DNA of 34,984 nt. Source: JAQUOA01 sp037443785 (GTDB lineage Bacteria > Bacteroidota > Ignavibacteria > UBA10030 > UBA8401). The stretch spans positions 1-34,984 of the forward strand of contig JBBINR010000035.1 in NCBI GenBank assembly GCA_037443785.1, in the 5' to 3' direction. The notes beneath the pieces were generated by a model. That model was not told the origin of the DNA, made no database searches, and saw only the letters and a program-made list of their open reading frames with translations. This document shows positions 10,401 to 17,483 of this stretch, in pieces. Position 1 is the stretch's first letter; the number at the start of each line of letters is the position of its first letter. Made by a program: the position numbers and the translations under genes.

Positions 10401-11271
10401 CACCGATATTTTTGACGGTGTCCAACTTATATTTAATAATGATTGGTTTGTCAATTTGGTTGACACTCTTTCTGGCTTTAATAGTGGAAAAAGAAGTTAT
10501 CCGTTTGATTTTAGCGCCGTAAATCTTGAAACGGCTATCCCGCCAATTATGGCAATACCCTATGCGTCCGATTACGACATTATCTTTAGCAATTCACCTA
10601 GTGATACATCGCTTGATTATTTTGGTGAGATACCAAAACCAATTAACTTTAAGGTATGGAATCGTACCGATAAGAAGAGTGTCAAAGTTATTTTTGGCGA
10701 TAATGACGGCAATGGTGTTCTCAATGCGTTAGATCAGGTGCTCTTTTTTGAAAAGAACGATAAAGATTCAGTCTATTATACATGGTTTTTAACTGTCAAG
10801 AAGCATTCCAACGTACCTGATGACAAATTGGATACGGTATATACTTTTGGTAACGGGGACACGTTAAAAATTAGAACAACGAAGCCATTTCGCCACGGTG
10901 ATATATACACGTTTGGTACGGTAAAACCAACGATTAATGAAGCCAAAGCAAGTGAAGAGTTGTCGAATATTCGTGTTGTGCCAAATCCATACGTTGTTCA
11001 ATCGAATCTTGAACAGCCAAATGTTCCGGGCGTTATCGGACACAAACGAAAAATTGAATTCCGCAACCTTCCTGTTAATGCAAAAATTTCAATTTTTACA
11101 GCCCGCGGCGATTTGGTACGAACATTGTACAGCGATGGTTCGTTAGCCAGCGGCACAGTTTCATGGGATGTGAAATCGAAGGAAAATTTGGATATCGCTT
11201 ACGGAGTATATTTCTACGTGGTTGAATCTTCGGTTGGTTCAAAATCTGGTAAGATTGCAATTATTAAATAA
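7492..11271 (+). CDS. Large secreted protein with calcium-binding-like loops, FnIII-like domain and C-terminal sorting-like domain
   Basis: I do not recognise a named family for this 1259-residue protein. I chose ATG 7492 (AAGGAAA upstream, followed at once by a signal peptide ending in VAQQ) over an upstream TTG. The chain is rich in Asp, Asn, Gly and Tyr. Four Asp/Asn-rich loops look like calcium-binding turns: residues 315-324, 408-420 (DGIDNDLDGLIDE), 469-477, and 1070-1082 (DNDGNGVLNALDQ). A fibronectin-III-like segment lies near 644-772. The last 100 residues start with VPNPY at 1163-1167 and end like FlgD/T9SS-type C-terminal domains. Its place directly after a TonB receptor, where SusD would be in a Sus operon, suggests a surface partner that captures substrate, but this is inference. 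It may instead be a structural surface protein. Confidence 0.8.
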   Translation: MKKYFAVSLLLILSNFFPNAVAQQSGTAFYRSGLHNANRVKTVFGNWGVIGQPNDTRPRGAWIYNSNGYIGDVSLFVGAEVKSGVTKFHSVVTCPVSRPRSSPDESPLGEPWTFLPQSGYFNPNQGSIAMSDDKNSYPTLWPDKMNDANDPGWKDSWNGYFGKRASANQESYFVMDDNNDKRFYSSDNNTLGVSFKPDANDSTKAGLGLEVRVRGMQWAQFLAQDNIFWLYEITNTSTTTYDRVVFGMLVGTYVGVTANSSIGNEYDDDWSFYDVNENITYTGDFTRDNSRNPFWVGPVGMVGYAFLESPGNPFDGIDNDDDVDRWVSGSTLPAFKQSDFDSVLIKAGDKVVLINDDFSRRTVTVPAGDTIFHTRGADIAIKPGITKLSEGGLVVINGNETVNPNAYDGIDNDLDGLIDENFYLHFHQIKKSDDVPPKILIDKLRPVRHQNYFTSSITDPYSMVDERRDDLIDNDKDWNFSYDDVGRDGVSNSQDFGERDGNPTSGYLASGFDTGLPGEPNMDKTDVDESDQIGLTSFQYFTPANDVPLGEDEKLWTRLSPGFFAVPKSIVSNQPERGEDGDFIYGSGYFPLVAKKTERFSLALVYGGGNGGSRQDDIDDLLKHKQTVQKIYDANYQFPIPPDPAPTLSAVAGDKFVHLYWDRKSEEAFDPVLRVKDFQGYKIYKATDREFNDVFNVTNANGIKKGYSPKFQFDLRDSVQGYFRAPSQIFQSAEGFTYNLGTNTGLVHDTIDADVVNGRTYYYVIVAYDNGDEVQGIFPSENSWKINIDQTGRITNTTSNVVIVTPNVRKAGFMPRDSGKALTTVSSFATGSVAYRVVDEMRLTGGGYEVSFVDTRDSGLFNPKTTLYSVKDTSYYTEIFQPNKIDTIITNLIKSPLVPGTVTIYDLDGSVVSPTRYIVNTERGAIRAKNLRDLQSDTISLKKYKVQFKYYPVYKSPYINRSPYVKETKDTDIFDGVQLIFNNDWFVNLVDTLSGFNSGKRSYPFDFSAVNLETAIPPIMAIPYASDYDIIFSNSPSDTSLDYFGEIPKPINFKVWNRTDKKSVKVIFGDNDGNGVLNALDQVLFFEKNDKDSVYYTWFLTVKKHSNVPDDKLDTVYTFGNGDTLKIRTTKPFRHGDIYTFGTVKPTINEAKASEELSNIRVVPNPYVVQSNLEQPNVPGVIGHKRKIEFRNLPVNAKISIFTARGDLVRTLYSDGSLASGTVSWDVKSKENLDIAYGVYFYVVESSVGSKSGKIAIIK

Positions 11272-11288
11272 GATTTTTTGGAGTGAAT

Positions 11289-12317
11289 ATGAATGGTTTT
11301 ATTAAAAAAATAATTTGTGTATTTTCCATCGTTGGTCTATCTTTTTGTTCGGCTAATGCACAGTCGAAAGTAGGTACAACGGCCGCTTCTTTTTTGGGAA
11401 TTGCCGTTGGACCTCACGCCATTGCAAACGGAGGTGCTTTTGTTGCTATTGCCGATGACGCGACAAGTATTTATTACAATCCAGGTGGAATTTCTCAAAT
11501 AGGGACATCTCAGTTTATGGTGTCGCATACAAATAAATGGTTGGTTGATAATGTTAAATTTGATTGGGCCGGAGTTGTCATTAATTTTGACGGATCCAAT
11601 GCTATCGGCGTGAGCATTACGCAGTTAAATTATGGTGAGGAATTAGTTACCACTGAAGATCAACCAAACGGCACCGGTGAAACGTGGAATGCCGCCGACC
11701 TTGCCATCGGGCTTTCGTATGCTCGAAGTCTTACCGATCGTTTTTCGATTGGTGGAACCGCGAAATATATTCAACAAAAAATTTGGAATTCCCGGGCGAG
11801 CTCAGTGGCCCTTGATGTTGGTTTGCTGTATAACACGGGGTACAACGGATTGAAAATTGGTATGAGTATTTCAAATTTCGGCAACGATATGAGGATGGAT
11901 GGGAAAGATTTATATCGACAAATTGACCTTGATCCTCAACATTCCGGAACAAACAAAACAATCGTTGCAAGATTAAAAACGGAAGATTGGCCGTTGCCGT
12001 TGTTATTCCGTGCCGGTGTTTCAATTAATGCAATGAAAACTGATGAAATGCGTTTCACGCTGGCTGCCGATGCATTGCGGCCGAGTGATAACGGGGAGAG
12101 TCTTAATATTGGCGGCGAATTTGCATGGCATGAAGCAATCTTCCTTCGGGCTGGAAGGAAATCACTCTTTTTGGAAGACACCGAAGAAGGATATACCTTT
12201 GGCGGAGGCGCGCGATATGAGCTTACCGCAGTCAGTGCAGTGACCATAGATTATGGATATGAGAAATTTGGAGTATTCGGTGGGATACAAACTTTTTCGT
12301 TTAATATTACATTCTAA
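11289..12317 (+). CDS. PorV/PorQ-like outer-membrane beta-barrel protein (UPF0164-like)
   Basis: A 342-residue protein with a signal peptide ending in ANAQ. The next segment, with AVGPHAIANGGAFVAIADD and then SIYYNPGGIS, is the hallmark of the PorV/PorQ and FadL-like barrel families. Alternating beta-strands run to a terminal Phe. I start at ATG 11289, which has GGAG at 11280-11283, rather than the in-frame GTG six bases upstream. PorV is the shuttle that delivers T9SS cargo to the attachment complex, and related proteins often sit beside T9SS substrates. Here it ends the TonB receptor operon and precedes a T9SS-tagged binding protein, so a role in surface display of this locus's proteins is plausible. 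A small-molecule channel is the alternative. Confidence 0.8.
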   Translation: MNGFIKKIICVFSIVGLSFCSANAQSKVGTTAASFLGIAVGPHAIANGGAFVAIADDATSIYYNPGGISQIGTSQFMVSHTNKWLVDNVKFDWAGVVINFDGSNAIGVSITQLNYGEELVTTEDQPNGTGETWNAADLAIGLSYARSLTDRFSIGGTAKYIQQKIWNSRASSVALDVGLLYNTGYNGLKIGMSISNFGNDMRMDGKDLYRQIDLDPQHSGTNKTIVARLKTEDWPLPLLFRAGVSINAMKTDEMRFTLAADALRPSDNGESLNIGGEFAWHEAIFLRAGRKSLFLEDTEEGYTFGGGARYELTAVSAVTIDYGYEKFGVFGGIQTFSFNITF

Positions 12318-12457
12318 TTAAAATCATTTATAACTTTTTGAGAAGGAGGAGGTGGATAAATACTCACTTTAAATTTTGTTCAAGTTTGCTGTGTTAGACC
12401 GCTGTTTGTGTAAAAGACTAATTCACTAATATATAAACTCTTAATCGAGGTGCAATG
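12318..12457. other. Intergenic leader with an isolated Shine-Dalgarno-like run
   Basis: AAGGAGGAGGTG at 12343-12354 is a near-perfect anti-SD match, yet no start codon sits at a useful distance before a real ORF. The closest reading is a GTG at 12352 with only six codons. The true gene start has its own GAGGTG at 12447-12452. No clear terminator or TAnnTTTG promoter was found; TAAATTTTG at 12370-12378 is one base off. Confidence 0.4.
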
Positions 12458-15271
12458 ATGAAACGATTACAATCCGGAATAATGCTCTTAGTATTATTCC
12501 TTTTTGTCGGTTCGCAAGCGTTTGCTAGCAGTGTTACCTTCAAGGTTAACTTGAAAGTGCAAGCAAAGATTAAAAAATTCGATCCCACAAAAGATACAAT
12601 TGTTGTACGTGGAGATTTCAATGGTTGGGGTGGTAATGGCGCAAAATTGACCAGCCCAAGCAACGATTCAATCTATACAGGAACATTTGATGTTGGTACA
12701 GTTCCAAAACGCGTTACCTATAAATTTGTCATCGCGGGCAGCGATGGCTCATCCAATTGGGAAATTGATTTCGCCGATGGAAAACATAAAGACCGTACCG
12801 ATACGATTCCTTCATCACCATGGACGTTGCCGGTTGTTTGGTTTAACGGCGACAGCGTGTCCCAACCGCAGGACAACTTCATGACATTCAGAGTGGATAT
12901 GAGAGCTCCGATGAAAGCGGCAACATTTAACAAAGCGACTGATTCAGTTGTCGTTCGCGGAGATTTCAATGGCTGGTTCGGTAATACGGTTGTTTGCGCA
13001 GATGCCGACAATGACAGTATCTACACCGTTACTCATAACGTTGGTACCGTTAACAGAATGGAATTTAAATTCGTTATTCACAAATCGACAGGCGATACAT
13101 GGGGAGATGGTACAGGAAATATCGTTTGGACGAAATTTACGGGAACACCACAGACATTGCCGATTATTAAATGGAATGTCAGTCCGTATATGAATGTTAC
13201 ATTCCTTATCAACACTGCAACCGATCCTGATACAATCCATGGGAACTCGAGTGTTGAAGTTCGCGGACAGACACACGTTTCCTCAAATCCTTTGGATTGG
13301 AGTGCAAAAACGACTGTGAAAGGTGTAAACGTTGCTAATGGTGTTGCAGGTGCAACAGATTACTGGAAAGCTACTGGAAAATTCCTGATCAGTGATACCG
13401 TTGATTACAAATTCTTTAGCAATGCAAAACCTGGTATTACTCCCGGTTCACCGAATGAACACAATGGATGGGAACAAGATTTAGCCACTTCCACAAAAAA
13501 TCACTTTTTGGTGGTTGGTTCAAGCGATACAACATTGCCGGTTGAATTTGTGAATGCAGGCGCTAAAACGAATCCGCAATATTGGAGACCGTATGTTGAG
13601 ACAGATTCAGTAGAAGTTTATTTCCGTGTCAACATGGCGAACAACCAAGATTTCAATAAAGCTGCAATGAAGATGGGTGTTCGCGGCAGTGCTGGCGGAT
13701 TAGATTGGGGCAAGACATTCTTCTTGAAGCAAGAAGCGTCGCACTCCAATGCCGGCAGCAAATATGATGGTACAAATTTCTGGTCAGGCGCAGTAAAGTT
13801 TCCGAGAAATATTGCTCCCGATGCTGGAGTAAGTACAACCACTGTTTATTACAAATTCGTTATTCATAATTCTTCCGATGCACCAGATGCTCCTCCTGTT
13901 AAATGGGAAGATGGTATTGTCCGTGGCCTTGATACTCTTGCCATCGAAAATAAAGCAAGCAATCCTGCACGTATTTTCCGTTATAGCCAGACAATGAGCG
14001 ACACGACACTTGTGTGGAGATATTGGGCTAATTTGACTTCAATGCCGCCTGCAGGAAACGACACGGTTATTGTGAAGTTTTCTACGAATTTAAGTAAAGC
14101 AGTCAATACGAATTCGTTTAAATTAGGTGATTCAGTTCTTGTTCGTTATGGACTGGCTGGTTCTGCAACAGCTTCCAAAGATAAATATCTTGTTCGTCAA
14201 GGTATTACAGGCTACAATTATTCAGCGGTAGATTCTTCGGTAACCGGTACAAAGATTGATGCAACCGGGAAATCAAATCTTATTTATCAATATTATTTGG
14301 TGAAGAACGGCGTTGAATTGCGCGAAACATATTATAACTTTGATTATACAGGAACAGATCAAAGCCTTGCAGAACGACGTATGGTAGCGATAACCTCAAA
14401 ATCAATTGTTGCGCTTGATACATCGACGAATATTCTTAATGCGCATCGTCAACCGTTCTTCCGAAATACTCGTAAACTCACTCAAGTGGTTAACGTCACA
14501 TTTAAACTTGACTTACGTCCCGCATTCTGGCAGGTATCTGCTGGCGATACACTTGATGATATCCAGGGTCCTTGGAGAGTTACGAAATCTATCAAAGATA
14601 GCATCTACAAATGGGGAGTTTCCATTAACGGTCCGGCAGTTGGTGGTTGGACGACGTGGGGAAATACACTCTATAACGATTTAAACCGTAAGATGTTTGA
14701 CGATGGAACTCATGGTGATGCAACTGCTGGCGATCATATCTATGCGGTACAGTTCACCTTCGGTCCTGATTCTACCAATGGAAGAAATCTTGTCGGTCAA
14801 GAATTCAAGTTCGGTATCCGAGGCGGTGACAACGAAGGTGGTCGCGGCGGATATGGAAATAACCACGTTGAGAATATTGATGACTCATCTCCGAGTTCGA
14901 CCATCGACGTTCAATGGGGAAGCATGAATCCGAAGTTCTATAGCAACTGGGACTATGTAAATCGCAATCCAGTTACTGAAGTTGAAAACCCAACGGCTGG
15001 CGTTCCGTTAGTGTATTCGTTGGAACAAAATTACCCGAATCCATTTAACCCAACAACAACCATTAGTTATTCAATTCCGAACAATAGCTTCGTAACCCTG
15101 AGAGTATTTAACATTCTCGGTCAAGAAGTTGCAACAGTCGTGAATGCGCAACAACAAGCGGGCAGATATCATGTTGCATTGGATGCAAGCAGCCTTGCAA
15201 GCGGTGTTTATCTCTACCGTGTTGAAGCAGGTTCATTTGTTGCAGTAAAGAAAATGATGTTGTTGAAGTAA
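12458..15271 (+). CDS. T9SS-secreted multi-module starch/glycogen-binding-like surface protein
   Basis: A 937-residue protein with a signal peptide (ending about residue 22) and no recognisable catalytic domain. About six beta-sandwich modules begin near residues 24, 141, 246, 385, 535 and 677, each opening with a V-x-F-x-V-N/D-type strand. The first two contain VRGDFNGW, resembling the GDFNGW core of CBM48/glycogen-binding and SusE/F-like modules. Later copies are more diverged. Residues 852-937 are a T9SS sorting domain with NYPNPFNP and a final KKMMLLK. ATG 12458 is preferred over the adjacent ATG 12455 because GAGGTG (12447-12452) is better spaced. Likely job: hold alpha-glucans at the cell surface near the TonB receptor, the part SusE/F play elsewhere. 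The role is inferred from modules and context. Confidence 0.8.
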   Translation: MKRLQSGIMLLVLFLFVGSQAFASSVTFKVNLKVQAKIKKFDPTKDTIVVRGDFNGWGGNGAKLTSPSNDSIYTGTFDVGTVPKRVTYKFVIAGSDGSSNWEIDFADGKHKDRTDTIPSSPWTLPVVWFNGDSVSQPQDNFMTFRVDMRAPMKAATFNKATDSVVVRGDFNGWFGNTVVCADADNDSIYTVTHNVGTVNRMEFKFVIHKSTGDTWGDGTGNIVWTKFTGTPQTLPIIKWNVSPYMNVTFLINTATDPDTIHGNSSVEVRGQTHVSSNPLDWSAKTTVKGVNVANGVAGATDYWKATGKFLISDTVDYKFFSNAKPGITPGSPNEHNGWEQDLATSTKNHFLVVGSSDTTLPVEFVNAGAKTNPQYWRPYVETDSVEVYFRVNMANNQDFNKAAMKMGVRGSAGGLDWGKTFFLKQEASHSNAGSKYDGTNFWSGAVKFPRNIAPDAGVSTTTVYYKFVIHNSSDAPDAPPVKWEDGIVRGLDTLAIENKASNPARIFRYSQTMSDTTLVWRYWANLTSMPPAGNDTVIVKFSTNLSKAVNTNSFKLGDSVLVRYGLAGSATASKDKYLVRQGITGYNYSAVDSSVTGTKIDATGKSNLIYQYYLVKNGVELRETYYNFDYTGTDQSLAERRMVAITSKSIVALDTSTNILNAHRQPFFRNTRKLTQVVNVTFKLDLRPAFWQVSAGDTLDDIQGPWRVTKSIKDSIYKWGVSINGPAVGGWTTWGNTLYNDLNRKMFDDGTHGDATAGDHIYAVQFTFGPDSTNGRNLVGQEFKFGIRGGDNEGGRGGYGNNHVENIDDSSPSSTIDVQWGSMNPKFYSNWDYVNRNPVTEVENPTAGVPLVYSLEQNYPNPFNPTTTISYSIPNNSFVTLRVFNILGQEVATVVNAQQQAGRYHVALDASSLASGVYLYRVEAGSFVAVKKMMLLK

Positions 15272-15342
15272 TCTAAAGTGACCGAAGTATTATCACTTGG
15301 CGTGAAAAACTTCAAATGATAATAGCGTAGGACATGTAGTTT

Positions 15343-15374
15343 AAGGGGCAAGATGAGTGATCATCTTGCCCTTT
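15343..15374 (+). terminator. Hairpin terminator after the multi-module binding protein
   Basis: A 14-base-pair stem with one G-U pair (left arm 15343-15356, right arm 15361-15374) closes a GTGA loop at 15357-15360. The right arm ends CCCTTT. The U tract is short, so termination is likely but not certain. It lies 72 bases past the stop of the binding protein. Confidence 0.6.
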
Positions 15375-15480
15375 CAAATGGGATTTAAATTTTCAAAAGT
15401 ACGAATCTTTTTAAGTTTTACGATTCCTTTTTAGCAATGGCATTAGCTCTTCCCATAAAATAAAAAGCCCTTCATATAAT

Positions 15481-15510
15481 TTACCTATCCATGGTTAGGC
15501 AAGTTTTTTT
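15481..15510 (+). other. Imperfect 22-base palindrome followed by a seven-T run
   Basis: Positions 15481-15502 form an imperfect palindrome centred on CCATGG (18 of 22 positions symmetric), followed by seven T at 15504-15510. It is 37 bases upstream of the chaperone start. It could be a weak intrinsic terminator or a dimeric-regulator binding site; the sequence does not decide. Confidence 0.3.
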
Positions 15511-15546
15511 ATTTGATGTTCTATTCTGTTTGAAATTTATTGAGTG

Positions 15547-17088
15547 ATGAAAAAATCGATTTTGTCGACTTGTGTATATTTTGGTTGTATGGTGCTTTAT
15601 GTCCACGCCCAACAAAATCTTGTGGACGAAAAGCCGATAGCGACGATTGGAAAAGCAGCCATTACGTCAAGGGAATTTCTTTCTCGGTATGAGTTAACCC
15701 CCGCATTTCACCGCTCTAGTCGTGGAAAAATAGAAGAAAATAAAATTGATTTTTTATTTTCTTTGATTGCTGAAAAATTATTGGCTCAGCAAGCGATGGA
15801 ACAAGGAATTCAAAGTGATTCCGTTTATAGGACAGAACTTTCGGAAGTTGAACGATTGTTAGCAAGAGATGAATTATATCATCAGGAAGTTCGGCAAAAA
15901 GTAAGCCTTTCGGAAGAAGAAGTCCAGCAGGCATTGGCGAAAGAGCAAACAGAACTAAAAATATATTTTCTTTATACCCCAACGTTGAAAAATGCTGAAC
16001 GATTGAAATCATATTTTCAGAAAGGCATTCCGTTAGAATCCGTGTATCTTATTCAGGACACAGCGTTAGCGTATGAGGGTCCTGATTCCGCCATTGCTCG
16101 CTGGGGAAATGGTGATGAGCGAATTGAATCCGTTTTATATTCGCTTTCACTCAATCAAACTTCTGAACCAATAAAACTCGATGATGGCTACTATATTGCT
16201 AAGGTGATGGGAAAGTCCATCACGTTTTATGGAGGTGAACGGGAACAAAAAACGGCGCGTGAACGCGTCGAGGGGATTTTGCGAAAGCGTAAAGAACTGA
16301 AACGCATGTTTGAATATATTGCCTCTGCATTGAAGAATACCAATACTACGATTAATGCAAAACTTCTTAAGGAAATTGTTGATATTCTAAATGTGCATGC
16401 GCAAGTTGAAAAAGCGAAGAATGATACCGCAAAGTTCATGTTAAGCGACGATATTGTGCAAGCGATGCGTCGCGAATTGAAAGATGAATTTACAAAATCG
16501 TTTATTACGTTTTCAAAGTATTCGTGGAATGGTGAAACTACAGTGAATAAAATTTTGACCGATGGATTTGTGGTAGACCATCCGAGTTTGAAAAATATTC
16601 GCGCTGCATTCGACCAACGCCTGCGAGATATCATTGACCAAGAACATTTAACGCAGATAGCCCTCCAAAAACAATTACAGCATTCGGAATCCGTACAAAA
16701 GGAACTTCGCATGTGGCGGGATGCATTTCTTGCACAAACGCTCGTCAATACTTTGCGAGATACGCTGACAATTTCGTCACATGACGTTGCGCTTGAACGG
16801 ACACGAATATCCAAAGATAGTTTACAAAATCCTGAGACCGCAGAAATTATTTCATCTTTGAAAGATCAACGACAAAAATACATCCTTGACCGATATTTGG
16901 GTGTACTGGCAAACAAATTCAATGTTTCGGTTGATAGTAAAGCATTAAGCAATTTAGAGGTAACACGGACTCCTTCCTTAGTATATCGATACTTAGGATT
17001 TGGCGGAAGAATGTTTGCCGTCCCATTTGTAGAGCCGAATGTTCAATGGGTGAATTTTTGGAAATCGGGAAATATTGTTTTACCATAG
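15547..17088 (+). CDS. SurA/PpiC-like periplasmic peptidyl-prolyl isomerase family chaperone
   Basis: A 513-residue exported protein, with signal peptide (about 1-21, ending HAQQ). Residues about 28-130 look like a SurA N-terminal region: EKPIATIGKAAITSREF followed by amphipathic helices. Residues about 130-225 fit a degenerate parvulin domain, seen in ARWGNGDERIESVLYSLSLNQ and then GYYIAKV. The remaining helical half is unassigned. SurA-type proteins hold outer-membrane proteins unfolded in the periplasm, so one here may serve the barrel and T9SS proteins of the locus, though it could be a general chaperone. I start at ATG 15547; the in-frame GTG three bases earlier is less likely. It is isolated from neighbours by gaps of 275 and 395 bases, suggesting its own transcript. 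Confidence 0.75.
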   Translation: MKKSILSTCVYFGCMVLYVHAQQNLVDEKPIATIGKAAITSREFLSRYELTPAFHRSSRGKIEENKIDFLFSLIAEKLLAQQAMEQGIQSDSVYRTELSEVERLLARDELYHQEVRQKVSLSEEEVQQALAKEQTELKIYFLYTPTLKNAERLKSYFQKGIPLESVYLIQDTALAYEGPDSAIARWGNGDERIESVLYSLSLNQTSEPIKLDDGYYIAKVMGKSITFYGGEREQKTARERVEGILRKRKELKRMFEYIASALKNTNTTINAKLLKEIVDILNVHAQVEKAKNDTAKFMLSDDIVQAMRRELKDEFTKSFITFSKYSWNGETTVNKILTDGFVVDHPSLKNIRAAFDQRLRDIIDQEHLTQIALQKQLQHSESVQKELRMWRDAFLAQTLVNTLRDTLTISSHDVALERTRISKDSLQNPETAEIISSLKDQRQKYILDRYLGVLANKFNVSVDSKALSNLEVTRTPSLVYRYLGFGGRMFAVPFVEPNVQWVNFWKSGNIVLP

Positions 17089-17234
17089 CACAATAATATT
17101 TTTGAAAATAAAATTGGTTTTTGTGTCGAATAAAAAGAAATCACCATGTTTCTTTCTCATTTCCTGATAAAGGCCTTTATGAGAAAGACCCTTTGTTTTC
17201 AACGTTATTTTGCTAAGTTTACGTTTCAAATTGT

Positions 17235-17263
17235 TTGACATCAAAAAGTATTTTTGCTATTAT
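17235..17263 (+). promoter_or_regulatory. Putative promoter upstream of a short terminated transcript
   Basis: TTGACA at 17235-17240, a 17-base spacer and TATTAT at 17258-17263 match a sigma70-type promoter closely. The spacer also holds TATTTTTG (17249-17256), an exact TAnnTTTG match to the Bacteroidota -7 element, although no TTG lies at the ideal distance upstream. Transcription from either reading would start about 17262-17270 and meet the terminator at 17420-17460. Confidence 0.5.
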
Positions 17264-17384
17264 GACGGCTACTATTGAATCAAAAAGTGGTGATCTCAAC
17301 ATCTGTGACAAGGTTAGGTATTCTTCTTTAAAAAATGGAATTTCCAAATTAGCAGGCCGTATTATTTATGGATGTGAAATTTGA
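17262..17384 (+). CDS. Possible 40-codon small ORF, hypothetical
   Basis: An ATG at 17262 opens 40 codons to TGA at 17382-17384, followed 36 bases later by a strong terminator. The peptide is hydrophilic with two Cys and no signal peptide, and I do not recognise it. There is no Shine-Dalgarno sequence. The ATG overlaps the sigma70-style -10, so translation would need a leaderless transcript from the TAnnTTTG element or an upstream promoter. The ORF may well be chance; a small RNA is an equally good explanation. Confidence 0.2.
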   Translation: MTATIESKSGDLNICDKVRYSSLKNGISKLAGRIIYGCEI

Positions 17385-17460
17385 ATAAGGTCGGAATCCA
17401 TAGTATACCATAAATGTTTAAGAGGCAGGGTAATCGTATTATCCTGCCTTTTCTATTTTT
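17270..17460 (+). ncRNA. Candidate small RNA or attenuator leader before the GH13 gene
   Basis: A transcript from the promoter at 17235-17263 to the terminator at 17420-17460 would be about 190 bases. It contains two stems that cannot form together: TATGGAT (17367-17373) with ATCCATA (17396-17402), or ATTTATGG (17364-17371) with CCATAAAT (17408-17415). The terminator ends 23 bases before the GH13 start codon, as in an attenuated leader. I do not recognise a known riboswitch class. No expression evidence is available from sequence alone. Confidence 0.3.
17420..17460 (+). terminator. Strong intrinsic terminator just upstream of the GH13 gene
   Basis: The core stem pairs 17423-17434 with 17438-17449 (12 pairs, one G-U) around a CGT loop. 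The stem can extend three more pairs outward. A T-rich tail follows (TTTTCTATTTTT to 17460). Nothing else in the window has as good a rho-independent terminator, and its position, before rather than after a recognised gene, is unusual. Confidence 0.85.
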
Positions 17461-17483
17461 GTCCATAGAAGCGGTTTCACGGC

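Larger units (their letters stand above)
17089..17483. other. 395-base intergenic region with palindromes, promoter-like sequence, possible small ORF and terminator
   Basis: The region separates the chaperone from the alpha-glucan enzymes. In order it holds an inverted repeat with 10-base perfect arms (17151-17160 and 17179-17188), the second arm overlapping a perfect 14-base palindrome at 17167-17180. Next are a promoter-like element at 17235-17263, a 40-codon ORF at 17262-17384, two mutually exclusive stems between 17364 and 17415, and a strong terminator at 17420-17460. The first inverted repeat may end the chaperone transcript, but no U tract follows it directly. Confidence 0.6.

Noticed and set aside
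7492..11271. SusD homologue after the TonB receptor
   Set aside because: The protein is more than twice SusD length, lacks a lipoprotein Cys and helical TPR-like character, and is mostly beta and Asp/Asn-rich.
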